From positions 806,001 through 870,000 of the forward strand of contig QPFY01000008.1 of NCBI GenBank assembly GCA_003665825.1: a stretch of 64,000 bases of DNA. The letters run 5' to 3'. The notes beneath the pieces were generated by a model, which was not told the DNA's origin, searched no databases, and saw nothing but the letters and a program-made list of their open reading frames with translations. Positions 50,876-62,200 of the stretch are shown here, one piece after another; position 1 is the first letter of the stretch; each line of letters starts with the position of its first letter. A program made the translations under genes and the position numbers. This DNA comes from Microbotryum silenes-acaulis. Its lineage: Eukaryota > Basidiomycota > Microbotryomycetes > Microbotryales > Microbotryaceae.

Positions 50876-52468
50876 GGAGCCATGGGCAGCGTCAACAAAG
50901 GTCCAGTCGCCAGTGGTGGACATCATGGGAGGTTTCGGTTGGTTGATCGGGGCATCTCGAGCGGGGAAGACTTTCTCATCGAATAGGACGTCGCGACTCT
51001 GGAAGAACGAAGTTGTGGCCGAGTCGTACAGCGTCCAGGCCTTGGATTTGTTATCGATGCCAACGAAGATGAATGGTTTGGCCTTGGGGTCGAGTTTTGC
51101 CTGCTTGTGCTGAGGGGTGGTGTGCCAGGCGCGGCAGCCGAATACCCTCAGGTTTGCCGTGCTGGGAGGTTTGCCAAACCAGACAGCGTCCGGGATCTTG
51201 TGGTCGATGGCGCTGTGCGGGCTGAGGTTCTTGGTGTCAACAACGTACCTGAGGGCCTCTCGCCAGAGTGTCATGGGCAATCCCGAGTGCTGGAGCAGGG
51301 CGATCGTCCCCTCGATGATCGTGCGGTTTGTCCTTTCGGCTCGGCCGTTCTGCTCCGGGGTGTACGGGATTGTGAGCTGCCTGGTAATGCCGTGGTGAGA
51401 GCAGTACTCAATGAAGGCTTTGGACGTGTATTCGCCGCCATTGTCCGTTCGTAACGTGCGGAGCTTGAGGCCCGTTGAGCGTTCGATCATGGTGTGCCAA
51501 CGCTGGAAGGTGTCGAAGACTTGACTCTTGTTTCTCAGCGCGCTGACCCATGTCTTTCGGGAGAAATCGTCGATGAAGGTGACAACATATCGTTCCCCGT
51601 CGGTGGCTGGTTCGGGCAGAGTGAGGACATCGGAGTGGACCAGTTCGAGTGGTTGCGAAGCGCGAGAGTCCGATGTTGGGAAAGGTGTCCTGGTTGCCTT
51701 TGCCGCTTTGCAGGTGTCGCAGGAGAAGGCCTTGCATTCGGCCGCCGAGTACGTCCATGTTTGACCTTGTAGTTGACCCGACGAGACTGCCCTTCGCAGG
51801 TTGGGGAGGGACAGGTGGCCGAATCGTTGATGCAGAGTCAGGAGAGGGATGGCGGCGGCTGCAACCGGTGACGGTGTGCAGCGGATTGGGGTGGCGTCCA
51901 GTGTCGACAATTGGTTCGCAATGAGGGATGCGACGCCTATGAGGTGACCTTGTGACCGGAGCTCGATGGTCTTGCCAAAGTGGGTGTAAATGCGCTCGCG
52001 GCGCAGCTGCATGACCGAGATCAGGTTGGCCGGAAGGTCGGGAACGTAGTAGACGTTGCAGAGCTTGATCGTTCGTTGTTTCGACGTTCGTATCATGATC
52101 GAGCCGGTGCCTTGTGCCATGAGTGATCCGCCAGCGCCATCAACAGCGATGTGCGACCGTGTGTGCCAGACGTCAAAGAGAGACGCGTCCTTGACCATGT
52201 GGTGGGAGGCGCCCGAGTCGAGTACTAGGGTGTCGTTGGGAAGGTGGAGTTCACGGTTCGGTTGTAGACGACCTGGGAGTGCGACGACGTTTACGCTGGG
52301 CCGAACTGTCACGCTCACAGTTGGGTCCAGGTGCGACGTGTCAAGTTGCGTCATGGTGCGGTAACGGCCGGTCGCATGGGCGAGGGCGGTTGCAACAGTG
52401 TGGTATAGAGCGATGATGATGACGAAGACGATCATGATGGTCGCAAGTGACGATGGTGGTGGTGGCAT
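50876..52468 (-). pseudogene. C2 protease-integrase with no Gag
   Basis: The frame starts at ATG 52468, only 31 bases from the LTR, and is open to the B3 junction. There is no Gag and no zinc knuckle. Instead the protein opens with a proline stretch and a hydrophobic run (IMIVFVIIIALYHTVA), about 16-20 residues, that could be a membrane segment; the DNA there is a GAT/GGT-rich repeat on the plus strand. Then protease (LVLDSGASHHMVKD), integrase with HQRFGHL and CDTCKAAKAT finger, HSDVLTLPE, TDNGGEYTSKAF and [10 protein letters not shown], and the integrase tail (GIDNKSKAWTLY). Either Gag was deleted and the hydrophobic start is accidental, or the family relies on Gag from elsewhere. C1 does not cover this region, so it cannot decide. 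Confidence 0.82.
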
Positions 52469-52483
52469 CGTGGAGCAGCTTTA

Positions 52484-52499
52484 GCTCGGGCTCATAACC
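52484..52499 (-). other. Primer-binding site of C2
   Basis: On the minus strand GGTTATGAGCCCGAGC follows the LTR. It complements GGGCTCATAACC, the anticodon stem-loop of initiator tRNA-Met (anticodon CAU), the classical half-tRNA primer of Drosophila copia and yeast Ty5. Confidence 0.75.
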
Positions 52500-53693
<1,194 letters not shown>

Positions 53694-53931
53694 AGAGCAG
53701 CAGGTGCTTGTTGGGCTCATAACCTGTTGTTGTAGGAGCGTCTCTAGTTACGTGGCGTCGATGGATGACCTAATGTGAGATAGTGGATTGCTAAAGGTCA
53801 ATTGACCGTAACAGAGCAAATGGGCGAGATGTGATATCGAGTGCATGGTGGAGAAGAGAGAGAAAACAGCTAGGCCAAAAGACGCAATCTCATGTAAACA
53901 ACCAGCTGCCTCTACCGGACCCCGCACAACA
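53694..53931 (-). mobile_element. H: copia 5' end remnant (gag start, PBS, LTR)
   Basis: Minus strand: an LTR-like segment 53725-53931 (TGTTGTTGTAGG...CGCACAACA on the plus strand), a primer-binding site GGTTATGAGCCCAA (53711-53724) for initiator tRNA-Met, and the first codons of Gag from an ATG inside that site (MSPTSTCCS), cut by G. The right LTR boundary rests only on the TG...CA ends. Confidence 0.55.
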
Positions 53932-53954
53932 CCCGCGCGCCCCGCGCCACTGCT

Positions 53955-54717
53955 AAGACCATAAGTCCCTCTGGACCGCCGACCCCACTAATTTCCCACA
54001 ACAAGGGGGAAGGTCGGGGGGAGGAACCCTGCGTGGGGCGGACGGATAGGACAGAACGGCGGGCGCAACAACAGTAGGTACAGGGTTTGCCGCGGCGGGG
54101 AAGAAGCGATCTTCGAAGAACTTGGCCTGAGACGACTCGAAGACCTTGTTGCCAACCGGGTCGTAGAAGCGCCAGGCCTTAGAGCGCAAAGAGTACCCGA
54201 CAAAGTAGCACAGGCGCGAACGCGGAGCCAACTTGTTGGAACGTTGCTCGGGAGCGAACGGTACCTGGGCAGCGCAGCCCCAGGTTTTGACACGATTGAT
54301 GCGGGGACGACGGGTGGACGTAACGGGACTCGCAGCGGCGTGAAGAACGGCATCAGGGGTGCGCTGCTGCAGAGGCGACGACGGGAGGAGGTTGATAACG
54401 TAGATGGCCGCCTGCGCAGCCTCTTCCCACAGCGATGACGGCAGTCCCGAACGATGAAGCCACGCCCGAACAGAGTTGAAAATCGTACGCCAACTCCGCT
54501 CCTGTATGCCCATCTGACCGTGCTCGTATGCAGTGGATAGCTCGTGAAAAATGCCCCGCTCAGCAAGCCAATCCCGGAGGTCGTTGTTGACGAACTCACC
54601 CCCCCTATCCGTGCGCAAGGTCGCCACTCCCGGGCCAGCATACTGGATCTTCGACATCGCAACAAAACCCTTGAGTACGGACGAAGCCTCGCTCTTGAAC
54701 CGAATGCCGCGAGCCCA
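53955..54717 (-). pseudogene. N: copia integrase fragment
   Basis: Read from about 54717 down: RFKSEASSVLKGF, LRTDRGGEFVNNDL with the second catalytic Asp, an altered Glu region (EHGQMGIQERSWRT instead of the usual QNG-x-ER), HRSGLPSSLWEEA, LRSKAWRFYDPVGN and a Pro-rich tail to about 53955. A single family not otherwise present. Zinc finger, first Asp and RT are lost. It abuts I' tail to tail at about 54717. Confidence 0.78.
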
Positions 54718-54888
54718 GCTTTCGACGGAGTTCAAGCGATGGTTGGACAACACGGGTTTGTTGCGACAACTCACGATCCCCAGCACGCCCGAGCAAAACG
54801 GTGTCGCCGAAAGGGCCAACCGCTCGATTTCGGAAGCAGCTCGAACGATGCTGTATGAATCCGGTCTGCCCACGGTGTTTTGGGCCGA
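54718..54888 (+). pseudogene. I': integrase fragment fused to chromovirus RNase H
   Basis: STEFKRWLDNTG, IPSTPEQNGVAERANRS and MLYESGLPTVFWAE are the integrase Glu region of family I (compare 58400-58600, minus). At 54888 the frame passes without a stop into gypsy sequence GFLGLVQYLRRF. The copia-gypsy junction is therefore in frame. Confidence 0.8.
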
Positions 54889-57023
54889 GGGGTTTCTCGG
54901 TTTGGTGCAGTACCTCCGCAGGTTCATTCCGGGCCTTGCCGAGCATACCGCTGCGCTGACCCTGTTGACAATCAAAGGGCTGACATCCATTGAAAACCTC
55001 TGGACAACTCCAATGGTCCGCCACTTCGAAGCCATCAAGTCCATTGTTGTCTCCCTTGATTGCCTACGCCCGCCCGACCACTCTGCTGATGCCATGCCAT
55101 TCTGGGTGATGACCGACACCAGTCTTCAAGGTATCGAAGGTGTGCTCCTGCAGGGCTTGCATTGGAAGACCGCACACCCCATTGCCTACTGGTTGCGTCA
55201 ATACATCCCAGCTGAACGCAACTACCCTACGCACGAACAGGAACTCCTAGCTATTGTCGAGGCTCTCAATGACAGGACCACTCCCTCGAGGTCGAGTGTT
55301 GTAGTCGAGATCGAGGCAGGGCAACCTGCACGGGGTGACACGGGCCGTGCAAAACGGTACGCAGAGCTGGCTGGGAAGACTCGACAGCAAGCAGGGAGGA
55401 TGATCGACTTGAGCCGTAAGGCGAGTCGATGACCGAGAGACGACACCCAGGAGAGCACACGAGAGCTCGATACGAGGTGAGGATGCGGAGTCGAATACGT
55501 GACTCGAACGCGAGGTGAAAGCACGAGGCGCTGCTCCCAACGAAGACCCAACGGTATACGCTGTATCAGGACTACCTTGCAATCAAGAGAAGAGCAGCAA
55601 TGAAGCTGGGGTCGATGAACGAGATACGAAAAACCTAGGCGATGATGATAGATGATTCTAAGCCAGAGAGGCAAGCGCGCGCAAGAGAGCCAGTCAAACC
55701 AAGCAAGGGTCCAAGCTCAATAAACTCCACTCAGCGACCAATTCCTCCGACCCAACCACCTCTCCTCTGCCGCCAGTCTCTGATCCCAATGAATCCCAAA
55801 CCCAAGGCACGGAATTGATACACGACAGGGCTGATCCAGACCAAATGTGAGAGGTGTTGAACCCCTGGAAGAAGAGCGTTGTTCGAGACCAAAGGAGAGC
55901 GCCTGCAGTTGCTCGTGTCAGGAGTCGGAGGCGTCCAGATCCTTACACTCAAGGAATAGCGCATTGATCTCCTGGGTGGCCATTTTCACATCCTTACCAA
56001 CCATTCCACACTTGAACACTTTCAGACGCAGCGCACGGTCATCTCGCGACGCCAGGCGCGCTGGCTTGACACCTTGGCCGAATTCGATTACGACCTCCAG
56101 TATCTCCCGGGCAGGGAGAACATTGTAGCCAACGCAATGAGCAGGTACTCCTTTCCCGAGCCACTTCCCGTCATCGTGGCCAACATCTCGCAATTCACGA
56201 GCAAGTTCTGGTCCGCCCTGCACAAGCGTCTGAACATCAAGCTGCAACTTTCCTCCGTGTTCCACCCCGAGACTGACGGGTGCAGCGAGAAGACGAACAA
56301 GACCGCATTCCAGATCCTCCGCTTGCTTGTCAACAGGGAACACTCCAATTGGGTTGAATGTCTCACCGCTTGTGAGTATGCCATCAACTCATCAGTCAAT
56401 GTTTTGACAGCAAAGACCCCGTTTGAGCTTATCCTGGGGTACACACCCACCCTCGCTCCGCCCCTGTCGAGGGTGACGAGGAGCTGCTCGCACTTCGCTT
56501 CCAGTCATGCGAGGAGGCACGAGACCAACTCGCTATGTCCAAAGTTCGTCAAGCCACCCAAGCCAACAAGGACTGCGCGGATGAACCTTCATGGGCCGTT
56601 GGGGACCTTGTGCTGCTTGACTCAAGTGACCGCAGGAAGCGACTTCACACCCGCAAGCGCTGAGCAGCCAAGCTCATGGACCGTTTTGATGGCCCTTATC
56701 GCATTGTTGCGGCGCAGCCAGAGATCTCCACGTACACCTTGCAACTCAACAAGGACGATTCCGCGGTCCCGTTCTTCCACACGGGCAAGCTCAAGGCCTA
56801 TCGCTCAAATGATTCAGAATTGTTCCCAAGCCAAGAACCCGCGCGCCCGGGACCGGTGGATGTAGGTGGAGAACCCGAGTGGATCATTGAGGACATCGTC
56901 GATGAAAGGATCCGAGCGGGGAAGACTCAATATTTGGTCTCGTGGGTTTCATGGCCGTCGGACAGTGATTCATGGGAGCCTGCCGAGGCATTGGACTGTT
57001 GGGAACATCGGAACAAGGAATGA
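54889..57023 (+). pseudogene. J pol: RNase H, integrase remnant, chromodomain
   Basis: RNase H: FLGLVQYLRRFIPG, WVMTDTSLQGIEGVLLQG, AERNYPTHEQELLAIVEAL; the frame is split by the solo LTR, resumes at 55948 with a stop replacing Trp (AAGGAATAG), then HFHILTNHSTLEHF and GRENIVANAMSRYS. A deletion joins this directly to QFTSKFW, past the second integrase Asp, followed by SSVFHPETDGCSEKTNK (Glu). Around 56465 the frame changes; a TGA lies near 56661. The last part, 56676-57023, reads GPYRIVAAQPEISTYTLQL and a chromodomain, EWIIEDIVDERIRAGK, QYLVSWVSWPSDSDSWEP. Clearly dead. Confidence 0.82.
55270..55947. mobile_element. Solo LTR inserted in J RNase H
   Basis: 678 bp, TGACAGGACC...GATCCTTACA, flanked by the target duplication CTCAA (55265-55269 and 55948-55952). 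It interrupts the J RNase H frame between EAL and its continuation. No coding domains. Orientation unknown. Confidence 0.75.
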
Positions 57024-57045
57024 GAGTGTTTTTCAGAGGGGAGAG

Positions 57046-57284
57046 TGCAAGGCAAGGCCTTACGACGGGCCACAGGCATTAGAAATAGATATCGCGCGCG
57101 CCAAGCTTCTTCAGCTCTCTCTTCATCGAGCTGACACCAGAAGCTAGGTGAGTACTGGTGTTTCCTATCTCAGCACTATCATATCATCGAGCTGACACCA
57201 GAAGCTAGTTGTAATCCATATAACTTGCACCTGTCATCTTCGGTCACCAGTGAGGCTCCGCTGTCCGAGACAGCGTGCCTTTCA
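57046..57284 (+). repeat. 3' LTR of J (short form)
   Basis: 239 bp, TGCAAGGCAAGGCC...GACAGCGTGCCTTTCA, after a purine-rich tract (AGAGGGGAGAG). It matches both ends of the K solo LTR (60541-61855, minus) but lacks about 1.08 kb of its middle. A hairpin GTAAGGC/GCCTTAC marks the start of K, and GCTGTC/GACAGC lies near the end of both. Confidence 0.8.
57148..57208 (+). other. Intron-like segment in J LTR
   Basis: ATCGAGCTGACACCAGAAG + CTAG (57125-57147) is followed by GTGAGT and repeats at 57186-57208, again ending CTAG, with CTGAC as branch-like motif 12 bases before the end. 61 nt. K has the same arrangement (60617-60680, minus). Confidence 0.45.
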
Positions 57285-57731
57285 TCTTGTCGACATCTGT
57301 CTCGATCTTCTCTTTTTTAAAGTATTGTTCGTTGCGAGACCAGAAGAGTTGAAGTCCGGATAAGGTACGGTCGGCTCGGCAAAGGTAGGACGGGGCGTGC
57401 AATTTTCAGCGAGGGGGTGCGTCTTTGTGCGGTTCACTCATCCTGCGCGCGGCAGGACGGCGGCGGTCGTCGTCTGAGTTGGAGTCGGTCAGTGTCACGG
57501 TAACGGCGGATGCGGGGTCGGAGGCTTCCAAGTTGGTGCTCTCCGAGTCGCTTAACGGCAGAGGTATGAGCAGTGGATCGGGTGTGGCGAAGGCTCTAGC
57601 CAACCTGGCAGTGGCGCAAGTGACGGCGGGAATGCTGACGTGTCTTGATCGTTGTCAAAAAAAATATGGAAGCACCGCATGCAGCCGTGCTCCAGAGACA
57701 ATAGACAGGATCAAAGAGTGGTAATTCACGT
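57285..57731. other. Unassigned stretch
   Basis: No domain or LTR recognised. A minus-strand reading (57603-57406) gives an acidic then basic peptide with SDSNSDDDRRRPAARR that could be a Gag or LTR leader remnant, and a plus-strand frame of 99 codons exists, but neither has supporting features. Confidence 0.3.
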
Positions 57732-57850
57732 CTAGATCCTTGGGTCAGTGAGCTCGCAATACTACACATATGAGAAAAGGGGCACCCACCTAGAACCTCG
57801 GGTCAGTGAGCTGGTGAAAGCCAAGGGAGGTTCTAGGCGCGCACAAGCTA
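57732..57850 (-). repeat. LTR remnant with intron-like duplication
   Basis: On the minus strand a unit AGCTCACTGACCC.AGG.TCTAG occurs at 57812-57790 followed by GTGGGTGCC, and again at 57755-57732 ending CTAG. The sequence CGCGCGCCTAGAACCTCC before it resembles other LTR starts here. It lies next to the RT fragment of family I. The LTR assignment is an inference. Confidence 0.45.
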
Positions 57851-57860
57851 TTCAACTAAG

Positions 57861-58120
57861 TCCAAAGCTCCATCGCCTTCCATAATACCTCGGGCAAAGG
57901 CCTCAGGCCTTGCAGTTTGACTCCGTACAATCGATCCAATTCGTCGAGCACGCGATCAATTTTGGATAAGTCGGGACCGACAAACAGCAAGTTGTTGACG
58001 TAAACTGTGATGTAATAATTGTCTTTGCCAAGTGTCCGACGATAGACACACTCTTCGCTCCAAAGACGATTGTAACCAAACTTGACGAGGGTCTTATGGA
58101 TTGTCTTGTTCCATACCCGG
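57861..58120 (-). pseudogene. Family I copia RT fragment with YVNN
   Basis: Read from 58120: GRVWNKTIHKTLVKFGYN, WSEECVYRRTLGKDNYYIT, VYVNNLLFVGPDLSKIDRVL and LDRLYGVKL. It is the part of copia RT around the catalytic box, but both Asp are replaced by Asn (YVNN), so it is inactive. The reading frame is still open over about 85 codons. It probably belongs to the I element, whose integrase ends on the other side of the LTR at 58121-58320. Confidence 0.75.
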
Positions 58121-58320
58121 TGTAAGGCGCCGCTCCGCTTACGCCTCACAACAACCTCGAGCCAACCTCTGCGGCCTCACGCTTGCCCTCGCGAGCGGCG
58201 CTGCCGCGTCTCTTGACCTTAGTCCTTTTAGTAGTCTTTCTTCGCCTGCGAATACACCGTTTGATCCTTTCTGTTTAGACTCGGAACCAGTGAGGCTCGA
58301 GAGCGATCTCGTGCCTTTCA
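58121..58320 (+). repeat. Solo LTR, I-like start and J/K-like end
   Basis: Starts TGTAAGGCGCCGCTCC and follows the family I LTR to about 58230, then ends CCAGTGAGGCTCGAGAG...GTGCCTTTCA, like the J/K LTRs. Near the end CGAGA-GCGA-TCTCG can form a hairpin where J/K have GCTGTC-CGA-GACAGC. Flanks CCCGG and CGCAG differ, so it sits at a deletion that removed I pol between integrase and RT. Confidence 0.6.
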
Positions 58321-58323
58321 CGC

Positions 58324-59925
58324 AGGTTTCCCGGTCCATTCCCGAAATGGCACCTTGCCACCAAGAGCAGAGTGTGGGGAACAATTCTTCACATACACGT
58401 ATGTAGCCACGGCTTCGGCCCAAAACACCGTGGGCAGACCGGATTCATACAGCATTGTTCGAGCTACTTCCAAAATCGAGCGGTTGGCCCTTTCGGCGAC
58501 ACCTTTTTGCTCGGGCGTGCTGGGGATTGTGAGTTGTTGCGACAAACCCGTGTCGTCCAACCATCGCTTGAACTCCGTCGAAAGAAACTTGCCACCGCGG
58601 TCCGAACGGACAACTTTCAAAGTGTGCCCTGACAACAGCTCGACCCGTAGTTTCCACGTTTTGAACCTTTCAAAGGAGTCCGACTTCCGCGGCATCGTCA
58701 ACACCCACATGTACCGCGTACAATCGTCGACGATAACTAGCGCGTAGCGATGATTTGCAAATGACAGCTCGCCGTCGAAGGACAAGAGATCGATGTGGAC
58801 AAGATCGAGGGGTTTTTCGGCTAGCGATTCGGAGTTTGGGAACGGCTTGTGCGTAGCTTTGCCGGCCAGACACGATTCGCATTTCAAGTCACTGCGAGAC
58901 TTCATGTTCAAACCTATCACAGCGTCAGACTTGGACAGCTGGTGAAGGGAACGGCAGTGTAGATGAGCGAAACGTCCGTGCCAGATGTGGAGAGGCACTG
59001 CTGTCAGAGCTGTGGCTGACGCACATTCATGGGGTGAACTCCGAGCTTGAACCAACTTGAGGTCCAGACGGTACAACCCCGAATTGAGCTTCTGTCTCGT
59101 AAGTAGGATGTTGTCATTTCCGGCCACCGTGAATTGCCCGTTTTGAATGGTGATCTTGCAACTATCACGATTGGCTCGATGCCCGGCGAAGAGATTGGCG
59201 GGGGCGCTAGGGACGAAGATGCTGTTGACCAAGTTGTACCTCTTGCCGTTCTTGTCTTTGACGCAGGCCGTGCCTACTCCCATAATGGTCTTTCCGTCAT
59301 CATTGATGCCCTTTAACGAAGACGGAGCTGTCGCCTTCAGGTCGGCGAACGCGGCAGGATCATTGATGACGTGATGAGTCGCTGCCGTGTCGTAGAGGAT
59401 CATTTCTCGAGAGTGTCCTTTTGGTAATTGCGTGAAAAACGCGCCAACGGAATCGGTCCCCAGAATGTCTTCAACCGAAGGGGGCGCCAAATTTGCCATC
59501 GGTTCCTCGGCTTTGGTCGTCTTGCGTCGTGGAAACTTCTTCTTCTTCGGCTTGGAACAGTTTTTGTTGAAGTGGGTGTCTTCACCGCAGTTCCAGCAGG
59601 GGCCGGGTGGCTTCGGTTGGGCACCAGTCGTGGCCAACAACACTGTCGCAGCGTTCCCAGTATCTTGACTCAAGTTTGCTGGAGCTCGACCTGCTGCGAT
59701 CACTGTGTCAACAGTTGGTATTGCATCGACGTCTTTGGAGTCAAACTGATCCAGATACGACGGTCGTCGAGCGCCCACAATCGCAATGAGGTGGCATGCA
59801 ACCACTTGGTCAAAGGTCAACTTGTGAGGCGAGTGATGGATCCGGCCCAAGAAAGATAATCGTCTTCCTGTGCTGGTGGCGGTCCGACCGAGAATAACTT
59901 TCCAATTTGCGTGATAATGTCGCAA
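58324..59925 (-). pseudogene. Family I Gag end, protease and integrase
   Basis: Read from 59925: Gag C-terminal region with zinc knuckle CWNCGEDTHFNKNC, a basic stretch (KPKKKKFPRRKTTK), protease with LYDTAATHHV (Asp-Thr-Ala instead of Asp-Ser-Gly), integrase finger (WHGRFAHLH and CESCLAGKATH), first Asp in LVHIDLLSF, IVDDCTRYMW, RSDRGGKFLS (second Asp, with Lys for the usual Glu), TPEQKGVAERANRS (Glu), and the end FREWTGKP at 58324. About 530 codons are open. RT is lost at the LTR at 58121. Gag N-terminal part is in another frame. Confidence 0.83.
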
Positions 59926-60260
59926 AGGGAAGACCGACCCAGATGCTTTTGAAGGTATTCCACCGTCTGCTCCGACGTCAGGTCGTAGCAGCTGACCAGG
60001 AGATGTGCCACACTTTCTGAACAGGTTTGATGCATTGCCCTGTGCACCGCATCATGAGCTCGATCGAGTTCATCGTCGTCCTTGCATTTGGCGGATGGGT
60101 ACTGCTTGGGAAAGGAGAGCTGCCACTGACGCCTGTCAACGGTGAAGCGAACGTGATCGAGCCATACATCGATGTTGTTGTTCTTCAAAATCGCAAATGC
60201 CGGGAAACGCGAAGTTTGCGAGTGTGTTGGAGGGTCTGCGTCGACGGACTTGTTGATGGT
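59817..60260 (-). pseudogene. Family I Gag N-terminal part
   Basis: Codes ILKNNNIDVWLDHVRFTV, FPKQYPSAKCKDDDEL, SESVAHLLVSCYDL, VEYLQKHLGRSSLCDII and DYLSWAGSI, a helical copia Gag. It overlaps the following frame at 59925-59817, so a frameshift separates it from the zinc-knuckle part. No ATG is seen between the primer-binding site and this stretch in frame; an internal ATG lies at 60188, so the start is lost or non-standard. Confidence 0.65.
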
Positions 60261-60311
60261 TGACTGTTCGGGTGAACCGTTGCGACCTGGCAGCAGCTGT
60301 GCGAAGTTGTT

Positions 60312-60323
60312 GGGCTTATAACC
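60312..60323 (-). other. Primer-binding site of family I
   Basis: GGTTATAAGCCC on the minus strand, next to the LTR end TTCAAGA. Implied tRNA loop CTTATAA (Ile, UAU), as in families A and D. Confidence 0.55.
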
Positions 60324-60540
60324 TCTTGAATCTCGGCGTCTGATTCGAGGTGGTTCAATACGTTAGAACACTTGAATCAGAAGGAAGCTTAGAGAAAGCC
60401 CGCATGTGCTTGCGCTCATGTAGCCTGCAGAGTGTACTCCTCAAGTGTCAACTCAACAGAAGAAAGACTACTAAAAGGACTAAGGTCAAGAGACGCTGCG
60501 GCGCCGCGCGCGAGGGCAAGCGTGAGGCCACTGAGATTGG

Positions 60541-61855
60541 TGAAAGGCACGCTGTCTCGGACAGCGGAGCCTCACTGGTGACCAAAGATGACAGGTGCAA
60601 GTTATATGGATTACAACTAGCTTCTGGTGTCAGCTCGATAAAGATACGATAGTGCTGAGATAGGGAACACCAGTACTCACCTAGCTTCTGGTGTCAGCTC
60701 GATGAAGAGAGAGCTGATGGTCTTTTCGGCTTTTGCTGCAAGAGTTTGACGCGGAGGCCGAAGCGCGCGCTACCTCAAGTCCCTGCTGTAAGCTGTGCTC
60801 GCACGCGTTCCTCTCCTCTGCTGTAAGCCGTGCCCGCACGCATTCCTTCTCTCCGCTGTAAGCCGTGCCTTCACGCCTGCCCTTTGAGCTTTGGTCCATA
60901 AGCCGCCCCCCGCGCAGGAATTTCTACCCAAGCCTGCTCCTCCAGCCTTGTCAGTTCCGCACTGCTTGCCGCTGCTGTACCAGTTCATCGCTGTGTACCT
61001 CTGCCACCCTCCTGCCAAGGTTGGTGTCTGTCCTCGAACTCTTCCTGTCACTACGCCTCAGGCTGATAGGTTCCGAGTCTCGCACAGGACCTTCCCCAGT
61101 GATCACGGACGCACCCACATCAGTCTCTGCCAGACTGCGTGGACAAGTGCCCTCTGTGTACGCTGCTTCTTCCACTCTCCTTGTTGGATGGTTGACTAAC
61201 TGCTCATACCCCTGTATGCAGCCCCCGCCCTACGCCTGCCAAGCGTAGCCGTGCCTCTTGCCATTGAGTACTGCGTCTTGCTCCTAGAGCTAAGGTACAT
61301 CGCCATTCCTCTCCCGGGCTCTGCCCCAGGGTACTCCTGCTCACAGCTGTCCTTGTTGGGCATGCTGACTTACTTGGCTACCTCGCTATGCAGACAATCC
61401 TCATCACCCAACGTGCCAGCGTTCCGGGTTGATTATCTCTGTTCGTACGTGACGCGCTTTCCAAGCAAAGGTATGCCAAGTCTTCCCAGTCATTTGCAGT
61501 AATCCTAGATACTGATAGGAACCGCGCTTTCCAAGCAAAGCCGTTCCATTTTCTGAGCTCCTCCCACCCACCCAAAGAAAGAAAAAAAAAAAAACTTCCT
61601 TGTTGGTTTCCCTTTCTATATTCTTCTTCTTTTACTTTACTTTTCTCTTCTTGGTTACATCTGTGGCTCGTCCTGGTAGCACATCACCCCATGCCGTTTG
61701 TTACGGGATGCCGGGTTCAGCCCAAACCTGCAACTTGACTGGCTTCACCCGCTAACTTGGCTCCGCTCGCGCGCTCTACAAAGGAGTCGAAGAAGCTAGG
61801 CGCGCGCAATCTCTATTTCTAATGCCTGTGGCCCGTCGTAAGGCCTTGCCTTACA
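60541..61855 (-). mobile_element. K: 1315-bp solo LTR of the J chromovirus family
   Basis: On the minus strand TGTAAGGCAAGGCCTTACG...GCGTGCCTTTCA, with near-identical target copies ATTGG (60536-60540) and GTTGG (61856-61860), one base apart. Both ends match the J LTR. The extra 1.08 kb middle contains three diverged units of about 33 bp built on GCTGTAAGC.GTGC..GCACGC (about 60780-60880) and an A14 run near 61580. No coding domain seen. Confidence 0.72.
60617..60680 (-). other. Intron-like segment in K LTR
   Basis: On the minus strand the unit ending GAAGCTAG (60703-60681) is followed by GTGAGTACTGGTG and repeats, ending GAAGCTAG at 60617. 64 nt. Confidence 0.45.
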
Positions 61856-61901
61856 GTTGGCTTGAGGTTGTCGTGAGGCGTAGGTGGAGCGACACCTTAC
61901 A

Positions 61902-62200
61902 CGGACATACCAAAGCGAGCGAGGACTTCCTTGAGGTATTGCCCCTGACTCAGGGAGATTGAGCCGTCGGCGGAACGCTGAATCTGGATGCCAAGGATGT
62001 ATTCCGCCTCACCAAGTCGTTTGACCCCGTAGCGCTGCTCGAGACCCCGGAGAGTACGCTTGATCTCTGGGAAAGAAGGGCTGATCATGAGCAAGTCGTT
62101 GACATAGAGCGCAATGTAGTGGCGCTGGTCACCGGCAGTTTGGACGTAGACGCAAAGGTCGGATTTGGTGGCAACGTAGCCAAGGGCTGAGAAGGCCGAC
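61902..62200 (-). pseudogene. L: family A-like RT fragment with YVND
   Basis: Read from about 62200: [57 protein letters not shown] and [12 protein letters not shown]. Closest to family A RT but with YVND in place of YVDD and other changes, so an older relative. It ends at the I LTR. Confidence 0.78.

Larger units (their letters stand above)
54889..57284 (+). mobile_element. Decayed chromovirus J
   Basis: Remains of a Ty3/gypsy element: connection and RNase H (54889-55269), a solo LTR insertion (55270-55947), end of RNase H (55948-56160), a large deletion that removes the integrase finger and first Asp, integrase core (56170-56465), a frameshifted C-terminal part and a chromodomain (to 57023), then its LTR 57046-57284. 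Related in layout to E1 but a different family. Confidence 0.82.
60324..61901 (-). repeat. 5' LTR of family I, split by K
   Basis: Two pieces, 60324-60540 and 61856-61901, together match the I LTR start seen at 58121 (TGTAAGG.G.CGCTCC). They are separated by the K insertion. The flank beyond 61901 is an A-like RT fragment. Confidence 0.72.

Noticed and set aside
57425..57724. 99-codon plus-strand frame
   Set aside because: No recognisable domain, no intron or promoter context, and an equally long minus-strand reading overlaps it.
61560..61600. A-rich run as a SINE or LINE poly-A tail
   Set aside because: No target duplication or Pol III boxes were found around it, and it lies inside the K LTR, which has its own ends and target copies.
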